From Geobacillus thermoleovorans (GTDB lineage Bacteria > Bacillota > Bacilli > Bacillales > Anoxybacillaceae), in the NCBI RefSeq assembly GCF_001610955.1, contig NZ_CP014335.1:1529001-1593000 (forward strand): a DNA stretch of 64,000 nt, read 5' to 3'. Each line of letters starts with the position of its first letter. The stretch's first letter is position 1. The notes under the pieces were generated by a model, which did not search any database, was not told the DNA's origin, and worked only from the letters and a program-made list of their open reading frames with translations. This document shows, piece by piece, positions 57,992 through 64,000 of the stretch. Made by a program: the position numbers and the translations under genes.

Positions 57992-58756
57992 TCAAATCGG
58001 CCATGCGAACCGTTTCGGCTGAAAGCGGCGCCGCAAATAGTGGGCTAGTTCTTTTTCAAACAACTTGTTGTATTCGACCGCTGATACGTAAGCATCGTAA
58101 AAGATGAACGAATAAATCGATGGCAGATAAAGCGCCCACTGCATATCGATGATCTTCGTTGCACAATCGAATCGGCCCGTCAGCGTGTACGTAATCGCTT
58201 CGGGCAAGTGGGCGAAATACGATACCAAAATGGTAAAGGTGAAGATAAACAGGCCGGTGATCACTTTATGGACATACAAATGGCCAAGGCCCGGGGCGAG
58301 CACCGACCAGACCAGCGCCAGCCAAGGCTCGCGCTTGTCCAAATAATTAATATCCCATATTCCCATTCGGATGGAAGAGATCGGCGCATCTTCGCGGTCG
58401 GCGAGCAAATACAGCTTGTTCATGTCGACTGAGCCGCGGTAGCTGTCCCAAATGCTGTACATGTAGATGGCCACATAAAACATGAGCCATCGTTCGTCAA
58501 GAACGGCTTTTGCCTTTTCAAAATCGCCAAGCAGCGAGTATAATATACCTGTATTGATACGGGCTTTTGTGTTGATAAACAGCTCCCAGAGGATTAACAT
58601 AAAGGCCGTGGCGTAGCGTTGCTGCATCAAATTGCCGAAACCCGGAAACGAAAAGGAAAAAAAGGCGACGACAAGCGGATGACGCAAATGGAAATGGGTG
58701 GTTGTCAATTGCGACAAATGCGCCCGTTTGCGCCGCGCCGGCGGAATGAGTTTCAC
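57992..58756 (-). CDS. polytopic membrane protein with internal duplication
   Basis: A 254-residue protein with about six membrane helices. Two similar segments occur: FPGFGNLMQQRYATAFMLIL and APGLGHLYVHKVITGLFIF, each a G-x-G turn before a helix, so the protein arose by tandem duplication. A tyrosine- and tryptophan-rich loop lies between (MYSIWDSYRGSVDMNKLY). GTG starts after GGGGGCG. The family is not recognised; it is co-transcribed with the following gene. Confidence 0.6.
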   Translation of the reverse strand: MKLIPPARRKRAHLSQLTTTHFHLRHPLVVAFFSFSFPGFGNLMQQRYATAFMLILWELFINTKARINTGILYSLLGDFEKAKAVLDERWLMFYVAIYMYSIWDSYRGSVDMNKLYLLADREDAPISSIRMGIWDINYLDKREPWLALVWSVLAPGLGHLYVHKVITGLFIFTFTILVSYFAHLPEAITYTLTGRFDCATKIIDMQWALYLPSIYSFIFYDAYVSAVEYNKLFEKELAHYLRRRFQPKRFAWPI

Positions 58757-58886
58757 AAAGCGCCCCCTTTCCTTTACACGGTTGCTGTGTTTTTAGTATA
58801 GGAAAAAAGGAGCGGCAGCTATGCAGGTCGTTTCAGAAAAAAGATAAATTTTCATCCGTTATGGCGAAAAAAAGATAAAAAAACTA

Positions 58887-58915
58887 TTGACTTTCCTTTG
58901 AGGTTCATATAGAAT
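58887..58915 (+). promoter_or_regulatory. sigma-A promoter of the tRNA cluster
   Basis: TTGACT (58887-58892) and TAGAAT (58910-58915) are 17 bp apart, 31 bp before the first tRNA. Confidence 0.75.
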
Positions 58916-58946
58916 ATGAATTGTCGCAAGGTAAACCAGCCTATGT

Positions 58947-59023
58947 CGGGAAGTAGCTCAGCTTGGTAGAGCACACGGTTCGGGTCCGTGAGGTCGCAGG
59001 TTCAAATCCTGTCTTCCCGACCA
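58947..59023 (+). tRNA. tRNA-Pro(CGG)
   Basis: CGGGAAG pairs with CTTCCCG in the acceptor stem, the anticodon stem is CACGG/CCGTG, and the loop TTCGGGT gives anticodon CGG. The T arm GCAGG-TTCAAAT-CCTGT is standard, and CCA is encoded. It reads CCG codons. Confidence 0.93.
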
Positions 59024-59033
59024 TTATAGACAT

Positions 59034-59106
59034 GGGGCCTTAGCTCAGCTGGGAGAGCGCCTGCCCCGCACGCAGGAGGTCATCGGTTCGAATCCGATAG
59101 GCTCCA
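59034..59106 (+). tRNA. tRNA-Ala(CGC) with C33
   Basis: GGGGCCT/AGGCTCC forms the acceptor stem, including the G3:U70 pair that specifies alanine. The anticodon loop between CCTGC and GCAGG is CCCGCAC, giving anticodon CGC but C at position 33 where nearly all tRNAs have U. The T arm ATCGG-TTCGAAT-CCGAT is normal. CCA is not encoded. Confidence 0.85.
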
Positions 59107-59115
59107 TTTTCATAC

Positions 59116-59205
59116 GGAGGAATACCCAAGTCTGGCTGAAGGGGGCGGTTTCGAAAACCGCTAGGGGTGTCACAGCCCGCGGGGGTTCGAATCCCTCTTC
59201 CTCCA
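59116..59205 (+). tRNA. tRNA-Ser(CGA)
   Basis: A class II tRNA of 90 nt. The acceptor stem is GGAGGAA/TTCCTCC, the anticodon stem GCGGT/ACCGC with loop TTCGAAA giving CGA (codon TCG), and there is a long variable arm. CCA is not encoded. Its 3' end serves as the left copy of a 13-bp repeat (59189-59201). Confidence 0.93.
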
Positions 59206-59252
59206 TTTCTAATATCCGATCCTGTCAAATTGTAAATCATGAAACCCTTGAT

Positions 59253-59276
59253 ACGACTGCGTTGGCAGTCGTTTTT
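59253..59276 (+). terminator. terminator of the tRNA cluster
   Basis: ACGACTGC and GCAGTCGT enclose GTTG and are followed by TTTTC. Confidence 0.75.
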
Positions 59277-59279
59277 CAT

Positions 59280-59375
59280 TTTTTGGGAATCCTTTTGACT
59301 TTTCTTCAAATCTTTTAACATGTTCAGCGTCTTATCATCAATCGTAATCGTTCGTTTCGAATCGAAAACACCGTC
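59280..59375 (-). pseudogene. integrase fragment
   Basis: On the minus strand the frame DGVFDSKRTITIDDKTLNML followed by KDLKKSQK is like the N-terminal part of Firmicutes phage/ICE tyrosine recombinases (S-x-RTI-x-ID-x-x-T-L-x-x-L). The rest of the gene is gone. The match is short and recalled, so it is moderate evidence. Confidence 0.45.
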
Positions 59376-59398
59376 TCGATGGCATCTTTTTTTGAATT

Positions 59399-59444
59399 TA
59401 TGTATATACTATGTATATACGAAATGAAAGGAGAGAGGTATAAT
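59399..59444 (+). promoter_or_regulatory. mazEF promoter with tandem operator repeats
   Basis: TATGTATATAC occurs twice in direct tandem (59399-59409, 59410-59420); each copy holds the palindrome GTATATAC. TATAAT follows at 59439-59444. The repeats cover the -35 region and probably bind MazE. Confidence 0.65.
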
Positions 59445-59475
59445 GGAATTAAACAAACAGAAAGGAGTGTCAATC

Positions 59476-59712
59476 ATGACAATAACAGTTCAAAAATGGG
59501 GAAACAGCCTTGCGGTTCGTATCCCAAGCGTGATTGCTGAACGTTTAGCGCTTCATCAAGGATCAGAAGTGGAGATGATCGTTGAGAACCAAGCGATCAA
59601 GTTGATCCCGAAAAAGAAAAAGCCGACATTGGAGGAACTTTTGGCTAAAATCACGCCGGAAAATCGCCATGCTGAAATTGATTTTGGAACAGAAGGGAAT
59701 GAATTGTTCTGA
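59476..59712 (+). CDS. mazE: MazE-type antitoxin (AbrB/SpoVT fold)
   Basis: A 78-residue antitoxin. The swapped-hairpin DNA-binding domain is ITVQKWGNSLAVRIPSVIAE, and the C-terminal acidic tail (EIDFGTEGNELF) should bind the toxin. AAAGGAG precedes the ATG at 59476; the ATG at 59443 lies inside the -10 box and was rejected. Its stop codon overlaps the mazF start (TGATG). Confidence 0.88.
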   Translation: MTITVQKWGNSLAVRIPSVIAERLALHQGSEVEMIVENQAIKLIPKKKKPTLEELLAKITPENRHAEIDFGTEGNELF

Positions 59713-60041
59713 TGCAAGCGCCGGATCGTGGGGATCTTGTTTACGTCAATTTCAATCCACAAGCAGGGCATGAGCAGGCAGGAAAAAGGCCCGGCATCGT
59801 TCTATCACCAAAGCGGTTCAATCAATTGACAGGGTTTGCGGTGCTTTGCCCGATCACCCGGCAACAAAAAGGATATCCATTTGAAGTGGAATTGCCATCA
59901 GGCTTGGCCGTTGAAGGCGTGATTTTAACCGATCAGGTCAAAAGTTTAGATTGGCGCGCCCGACAGCTTCAAATAGTAGGACGGGCGCCCAATGAAGTTG
60001 TTTCGGATTGCTTGGATCTGATTCATACTTTTCTTTCGTGA
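59712..60041 (+). CDS. mazF: MazF-type mRNA interferase toxin
   Basis: A 109-residue PemK/MazF endoribonuclease: N-terminal DRGDLVYVNFNPQAGHEQAG, the catalytic arginine in GKRPGIVLSP, and threonine in CPITRQ. It cleaves single-stranded RNA at short motifs; the recognition site cannot be predicted. It is translationally coupled to mazE. Confidence 0.9.
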   Translation: MQAPDRGDLVYVNFNPQAGHEQAGKRPGIVLSPKRFNQLTGFAVLCPITRQQKGYPFEVELPSGLAVEGVILTDQVKSLDWRARQLQIVGRAPNEVVSDCLDLIHTFLS

Positions 60042-60493
60042 AAGGCCATTTATATTGGCCTTTTGTTCACTTTTAGCATACTTTTTGCGTACATTTTTGC
60101 CCTTCACGCTCCTTGAGGCGGGAGACTTCCTTCGGATATTTTGTTAAAAAGGCAGAATCGAGCAACGAAAAGAAGGCGGATTGTCCCGCCTTTTTGCATG
60201 GATTGACACACTGGAGATTATTTTGCACAAATTTTGCACGTGATGAACGAGCATGTCCATTCATCCTTGTATCAATAGTTTTATGGTGGGATTGGAATCC
60301 CTCTTCCAACGTCCACCTGCCGAGTGCCGGCAGGTTTTTTGTTTTTTGCGAGCGGTATGGCCGCCATTTTTCAGGCAGATGACTTGCCTGTTTTTCGTTG
60401 AATCCGGTACGATGAAGGAGGAAACGGTTTGCCGATTGAGCTGCACTCCTTTCGGCAACGGCCGGGATTGCGCAACATAAGGGAGGAGAGGTT
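60042..60493. other. intergenic region with several hairpins
   Basis: It contains the mazF terminator (AAAGGCCA / TGGCCTTTT, 60041-60065), further terminator-like stems at 60173-60196, 60315-60340 and 60372-60395, and the right copy of the att-like repeat (60295-60307). A possible promoter TTGCCT-18-TACGAT (60384-60413) precedes the pirin gene. No gene was recognised; a minus-strand ORF of 78 codons (60073-60309) has no ribosome site. Confidence 0.5.
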
Positions 60494-61327
60494 ATGGCGA
60501 TTCAACGCCGCATTCGTCGCGTGAAAACCGTGCAAATGACCACCAACAGTCCGATTCATCGCAGCGGTTCGGTGCTTGAGCCCGGGAACTGGCAAGAGTA
60601 TGATCCGTTTTTGCTGCTGATGGAAGATATTTTTGAGCGAGGAACGTTTGACGTCCATCCGCACCGCGGCATTGAGACGGTCACGTATGTGATCAGCGGC
60701 GAGCTTGAACATTTCGACAGCAAAGCCGGCCACAGCACGCTCGGGCCTGGAGATGTGCAATGGATGACGGCCGGCCGCGGCGTCGTCCATAAGGAAGACC
60801 CGGCGTCCGGTTCAACCGTGCACAGCCTTCAGCTATGGGTCAACTTGCCGAGCGCGTACAAAATGACCGAGCCGCGCTACCAAAACTTGCGCTCCAAAGA
60901 CATGCCCGTGCGCAAGGAAGAGGGAGCGACGATCCGGGTCTTTTCCGGGTCATCGAAAGGCGTCAAAGCGCCGACGAAAAACATCGTTCCCGTCACGATG
61001 GTGGAAATGATTGTCGAACCGGGAACAACGGTCGTGCAAGATTTGCTGGGGCATTACAATGGGTTTTTGTACATTCTTGAGGGGAGTGGCGTGTTCGGTG
61101 CCGACAACATCGAAGGAAAAGCCGGGCAAGCGCTGTTTTTCAGCCGCCACAACCGCGGCGAGGAAACGGAGCTAAACGTGACCGCCCGCGAAAAACTCCG
61201 CCTTCTTCTTTATGCCGGCGAGCCGGTGAACGAACCGGTCGTCGCCTACGGGCCGTTCGTCATGAACACTCCGGAACAAATCCGCGAGGCGATTCGCGAT
61301 TACCAGGAAGGGCGGTTTGGGCGATAA
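60494..61327 (+). CDS. pirin family protein
   Basis: A 277-residue bicupin. The metal-binding motif HPHRGIETVTYV with the later histidine in HSTLGPGDVQWMTAGRG is intact, so quercetinase-like or redox-sensor activity is possible, though bacterial pirins vary. GGGAGGAGAGG precedes the ATG. It is monocistronic with a terminator behind. Confidence 0.9.
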   Translation: MAIQRRIRRVKTVQMTTNSPIHRSGSVLEPGNWQEYDPFLLLMEDIFERGTFDVHPHRGIETVTYVISGELEHFDSKAGHSTLGPGDVQWMTAGRGVVHKEDPASGSTVHSLQLWVNLPSAYKMTEPRYQNLRSKDMPVRKEEGATIRVFSGSSKGVKAPTKNIVPVTMVEMIVEPGTTVVQDLLGHYNGFLYILEGSGVFGADNIEGKAGQALFFSRHNRGEETELNVTAREKLRLLLYAGEPVNEPVVAYGPFVMNTPEQIREAIRDYQEGRFGR

Positions 61328-61334
61328 TGGAAGG

Positions 61335-61371
61335 GAAAGAGCCGATTCGTTGTATGGCTCTTTCTTTTTTG
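61335..61371 (+). terminator. intrinsic terminator after pirin gene
   Basis: GAAAGAGCC pairs with GGCTCTTTC, followed by TTTTTTG. Confidence 0.85.
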
Positions 61372-61422
61372 TTATCATGTTCACAAAAAGAAGCCGTTGG
61401 GCTGTTCAAGGAGGACATAGTC

Positions 61423-62172
61423 ATGAACCAAGTCATCGAAACGATTCTCCAGCACCGTTCGATCCGCCGGTTTGAAGACAGGCCGCTCACGGATGAACAA
61501 ATCCGCACGATCGTCGAATGCGCCCAGGCGGCATCGACTTCAAGCTATGTTCAAGCGTACTCGATCATCGGGGTGAAAGATCCGGAGAAAAAACGGAAGC
61601 TCGCCGAGCTGGCGGGAAATCAATCCTATGTCGAGCATAACGGCCATTTCTTTGTCTTTTGCGCTGATTTTCACCGCCATGAGCTCATTGGCGAGCTAGA
61701 AGGAAAAGACGTGCTTCCATCGCTTGAGAGTACGGAAAAGTTTATGGTTGCGCTGATTGACACGGCGCTTGCGGCGCAAAACGCCGCCATTGCCGCGGAG
61801 TCGATGGGGCTTGGCATCTGCTACATTGGCGGGCTGCGCAACAACCTGCCGGAAGTATGCCAACTGCTTAACATACCGAAACGGGTCATTCCGCTGTTCG
61901 GGCTTGCCGTCGGCTATCCTGCGCAAACGCCGGATCCAAAGCCGCGGCTGCCGTTTGAACACGTTTATCATGAGGACGAATACAACCAAGACCGCGCCCG
62001 ATTCCTCGAACAATTGCAACGCTACAACGAAACGGTTTCGGCGTATTATGAGCAGCGGACAAACGGCCGCCGCCGCGACACATGGACCGGGCAGATGGCC
62101 GATACGCTCAGCCGCCAAGTCCGGATGTACATGAAGGAGTTTGTGGAAGGGAAAGGGTTCAATTTACGGTAG
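61423..62172 (+). CDS. NADPH-dependent nitro/flavin reductase (NfsA/NfrA type)
   Basis: A 249-residue oxygen-insensitive nitroreductase binding FMN: HRSIRRFEDRPL at the N-terminus, QAASTSSYVQAYS, then AAESMGLGICYIGGLRNN and GLAVGYPAQTPDPKPRLP, all family signatures. It reduces nitroaromatics, quinones or flavins using NADPH. GGAGGACATAGTC precedes the ATG; the longer ORF from 61327 overlaps the pirin terminator. Confidence 0.9.
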   Translation: MNQVIETILQHRSIRRFEDRPLTDEQIRTIVECAQAASTSSYVQAYSIIGVKDPEKKRKLAELAGNQSYVEHNGHFFVFCADFHRHELIGELEGKDVLPSLESTEKFMVALIDTALAAQNAAIAAESMGLGICYIGGLRNNLPEVCQLLNIPKRVIPLFGLAVGYPAQTPDPKPRLPFEHVYHEDEYNQDRARFLEQLQRYNETVSAYYEQRTNGRRRDTWTGQMADTLSRQVRMYMKEFVEGKGFNLR

Positions 62173-62202
62173 CCTCTCTTCGTTCGGAAGAGGGGTTTTT
62201 CT
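62173..62202 (+). terminator. intrinsic terminator after nitroreductase gene
   Basis: CCTCTCTTC pairs with GGAAGAGGGG, followed by TTTTTC; the stem starts just after the stop codon. Confidence 0.8.
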
Positions 62203-62361
62203 TGCAGGCGATTCCATTTGTGAGAAAACTATGCCAGCCCGTTGGACATTGGTTTTGGTGATTGATTTTGTCTGGAGTTTCAGCTATACGTTATGGCCTC
62301 GAAAAGAACCGAAGGCGAGACTGGCAAAACCAAGAGGTTCGTAGGAAAGGAGAGAACGAGG

Positions 62362-63105
62362 ATGGACCAAATCCGGCAACTGGCGCAATGGATCAAAGAG
62401 GCGAATACGATCGCCGTCCTGACCGGGGCGGGGATGAGCACGGAATCCGGCATTCCTGATTTTCGCAGCGAAAACGGCCTTTACGCCCAAGAGGACAATG
62501 TCGAATATTATTTGTCAGAGTATTATTACAAAAAAGATCCGGTTGATTTTTGGCGTCGATTCAAGCGGATGTTTTCATTAAAAATGATGGGCGGCTTTGC
62601 CCCGAATGACGGGCATCGGTTTCTCCGCTGGCTTGAGGAGATGGGCAAGACGGTGACGATTTTGACGCAAAATATTGACGGGCTGCATACGAAAGCAGGA
62701 AGCACGAATGTCATTGAGCTGCACGGCACGCTGCAGACGGCGACATGCCCGTCATGCGGCAACAAGTATGATCTGTCGTTTATCAACCGTCACGAGGTGC
62801 CGCGCTGTGAAAAGTGCCAGACGATTGTCAAACCGGATGTCGTTTTGTTTGGCGGGCTCGTGCCGCGCATGGAAGAAGCGTTTGCTGCGGCGGCCGCCAG
62901 CGATTTGCTTCTGGCGATGGGAACAAGTTTGGAAGTGGCGCCCGTGAATCAAATCCCGTTTTATGTCGCCGCCGAATCGCCGGCAACAAGGAAAGTATTG
63001 ATCAACAAAACAGCGACAAGAATGGACGGGATGTTTGACCTTGTCATTTATGGCGGAATCGGGGAAACGGTCGCTAGCGTGCGCAAGCAAATACAGGCGG
63101 AATAG
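62362..63105 (+). CDS. NAD-dependent protein deacylase (sirtuin)
   Basis: A 247-residue class III deacetylase. NAD binding is shown by LTGAGMSTESGIPDFRSENG and TQNIDGLHTKAG, the catalytic histidine by ELHGTL, and the zinc site by CPSC and CEKC. It removes acetyl groups from lysines, for example in acetyl-CoA synthetase. AAAGGAGAG precedes the ATG at 62362; the upstream ATG at 62293 has no site. It resembles SrtN of Bacillus. Confidence 0.92.
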   Translation: MDQIRQLAQWIKEANTIAVLTGAGMSTESGIPDFRSENGLYAQEDNVEYYLSEYYYKKDPVDFWRRFKRMFSLKMMGGFAPNDGHRFLRWLEEMGKTVTILTQNIDGLHTKAGSTNVIELHGTLQTATCPSCGNKYDLSFINRHEVPRCEKCQTIVKPDVVLFGGLVPRMEEAFAAAAASDLLLAMGTSLEVAPVNQIPFYVAAESPATRKVLINKTATRMDGMFDLVIYGGIGETVASVRKQIQAE

Positions 63106-63121
63106 ATCGATAGATTCCATG

Positions 63122-63156
63122 CCAACGGGAGAACGCATATGGCGTTTTCCCGTTGG
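63122..63156. other. long hairpin after sirtuin gene
   Basis: CCAACGGGA.AACGC pairs with GGCGTT.TCCCGTTGG around ATAT. There is no T tract, so it may be a weak terminator or mRNA 3' structure. Confidence 0.4.
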
Positions 63157-63175
63157 ACGAAAATCAAAAAAGGTA

Positions 63176-63231
63176 TTGTACTTTTCAGAACATTCGAATA
63201 TAATAAAGATAACATACCAACCGGTTGGTAT
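63176..63231 (+). promoter_or_regulatory. promoter and TetR-type operator of the acyl-CoA dehydrogenase gene
   Basis: TTGTAC (63176-63181) and TATAAT (63199-63204) are 17 bp apart. The perfect 18-bp palindrome ATACCAACCGGTTGGTAT (63214-63231) lies right at the expected transcription start. Confidence 0.75.
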
Positions 63232-63284
63232 TTTGATGAGTGGAGTCGAGCATAAAGGCGTAACGGAAAAGGGAGGGGACCATC

Positions 63285-64000
63285 ATGTATTTGCGCTTAA
63301 CGGACGAGCAGCGCATGGTGCAAAAAGCGATCCGCAAGTTTGTCGAAAAAGAATTGATGCCGCTCGAAAATGAAGTATTGCGCAATGAGCGCGAAGGGAA
63401 GCCTGGGCTCCCGCCCGAAAAATTAAAAGAGCTGCAGCTCAAAGCGAAGGAAGCGGGGTTTTGGGGGATCAACACGCCGGAGGAATACGGCGGCGCGAAT
63501 TTGGGCCATGTCATGCAGGCGATTGTGTTGATGGAAGTGTCGAAAACGCTTGTTCCGTTCCAGTTTGGCGGATCGGCGGACAACATTTTGTATTACGCGA
63601 ATGAAGAGCAAAAGAAAAAATATTTGATCCCGACGATCAACGGCGAGAAAAAATCGTGCTTTGCCATGACCGAGCCGGGAGCAGGATCAGATACGCGCAA
63701 CATTAAAATGACGGCGGTGAAAGACGGCGACGAGTGGGTGTTAAACGGGGAGAAGACATTCATTACCGGCGGCAACGACGCTGATTTTGTCATGGTGATC
63801 GCCATCACCGACAAAGAGCGTCACCAAGCCTCGAACGGGCGTGAAGGGGTGACGTGTTTTATCGTCGACCGCGAGATGGGCTGGCGTTCGGAACCGATAC
63901 ATACGATGGGACCTTCCACTCCAGCCAGCTTAATTTTCGAAAACGTGCGCGTGCCGGAAGAAAACATTTTAGGCGAGCTGCATCACGGCTATAAGCTTGG
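63285..64000 (+). CDS. acyl-CoA dehydrogenase, 3' end beyond window
   Basis: The first 238 codons of an acyl-CoA dehydrogenase: MYLRLTDEQRMVQKAIRKFV, GFWGINTPEEYGGANLGH, CFAMTEPGAGSDTRNIKM and SLIFENVRVPEENILGE. It differs from the enzyme at 9.9 kb and is likely part of another acyl-CoA degradation operon. GGGAGGGG precedes the ATG. The catalytic base lies outside the window. Confidence 0.88.
   Translation, partial: MYLRLTDEQRMVQKAIRKFVEKELMPLENEVLRNEREGKPGLPPEKLKELQLKAKEAGFWGINTPEEYGGANLGHVMQAIVLMEVSKTLVPFQFGGSADNILYYANEEQKKKYLIPTINGEKKSCFAMTEPGAGSDTRNIKMTAVKDGDEWVLNGEKTFITGGNDADFVMVIAITDKERHQASNGREGVTCFIVDREMGWRSEPIHTMGPSTPASLIFENVRVPEENILGELHHGYKL

Larger units (their letters stand above)
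59189..60307. mobile_element. remnant of an integrated element between att-like repeats, carrying mazEF
   Basis: The 13-bp sequence GAATCCCTCTTCC at the 3' end of tRNA-Ser (59189-59201) recurs at 60295-60307. The 1.1 kb between contains an integrase-like fragment and a mazEF pair. A tRNA 3' end duplicated on the far side is the usual trace of tyrosine-recombinase integration. Confidence 0.55.

Noticed and set aside
59040..59321. 93-codon minus-strand ORF across the tRNA genes
   Set aside because: Most of it is antisense to tRNA-Ala and tRNA-Ser and encodes the artefactual RIRTP-type peptides seen when tRNAs are translated. Only the upstream part, like an integrase, was kept as a fragment.
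1..64000. CRISPR array
   Set aside because: No regularly spaced repeats of 24-40 bp with unique spacers were seen; the only tandem repeats are the two 11-bp units at mazEF and the protein-level repeats of the coiled-coil gene.

Overview
The window looks like a chromosome segment of a thermophilic, spore-forming Bacillaceae, most likely Geobacillus or Parageobacillus. The evidence is the GC-rich coding sequence with AGGAGG-type ribosome sites and frequent GTG/TTG starts, small YjcZ-type sporulation peptides, two germinant-receptor operons, a KinB-like kinase, DUF2639/NETI/DUF6501-type Bacillaceae small proteins, and a Bacillus-like leucine-degradation (yng) operon. This is inferred from gene content; no database was searched.

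Layout. 1-9 kb: RarD-type transporter, two YjcZ-like peptides, DUF1028 protein, MATE pump, PAS histidine kinase, threonine ammonia-lyase, an acetyltransferase and small proteins. 9-18 kb: a TetR regulator facing two copies of an ACCGACTAGTCGGT operator, then a seven-gene operon for leucine/isovalerate catabolism (acyl-CoA dehydrogenase, acyl-CoA synthetase, biotin carboxylase, biotin carrier, HMG-CoA lyase, enoyl-CoA hydratase, carboxyltransferase). A structured, probably non-coding transcript lies behind it. 18-26 kb: MarR-HlyD-EmrB drug-efflux operon, class A penicillin-binding protein, small proteins, a KinB-like kinase and an MFS pseudogene. 26-38 kb: two germinant-receptor operons (gene order B-A-C on minus, A-C-B on plus) flank a YtrA-type GntR/ABC operon; a small two-helix protein beside the second may be a D-type subunit.

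38-44 kb: an orphan partner-switching module (PAS-PP2C phosphatase, RsbW-like kinase, RsbV-like antagonist) without a sigma factor, then an attenuator-like RNA region and a BmrC/BmrD-like heterodimeric multidrug ABC exporter with one degenerate ATP site. 44-54 kb: MOSC and LLM proteins, a repeat-built coiled-coil protein, thioredoxin-like protein, glutamine synthetase, TauE/SafE permease, and an AT-rich IS200/IS605-type element that encodes only a TnpB lacking the usual zinc ribbon. A solo hairpin end of the same type lies at 46.3 kb; both abut TTTAT.

54-64 kb: SGNH hydrolase with an ABC-2 transporter, two membrane proteins, a tRNA cluster Pro(CGG)-Ala(CGC)-Ser(CGA), and a 1.1-kb island between two copies of a 13-bp tRNA-Ser 3'-end sequence. 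The island carries mazEF and an apparent integrase fragment, so it looks like the scar of an integrated element. Pirin, nitroreductase, sirtuin and the start of another acyl-CoA dehydrogenase behind an 18-bp palindromic operator close the window. The most novel leads are the alternative-hairpin region before the ABC exporter, the structured RNA near 18 kb, the zinc-ribbon-less TnpB with its solo end, the orphan partner-switch module, and the tRNA-Ala with C33 in place of the near-universal U33.
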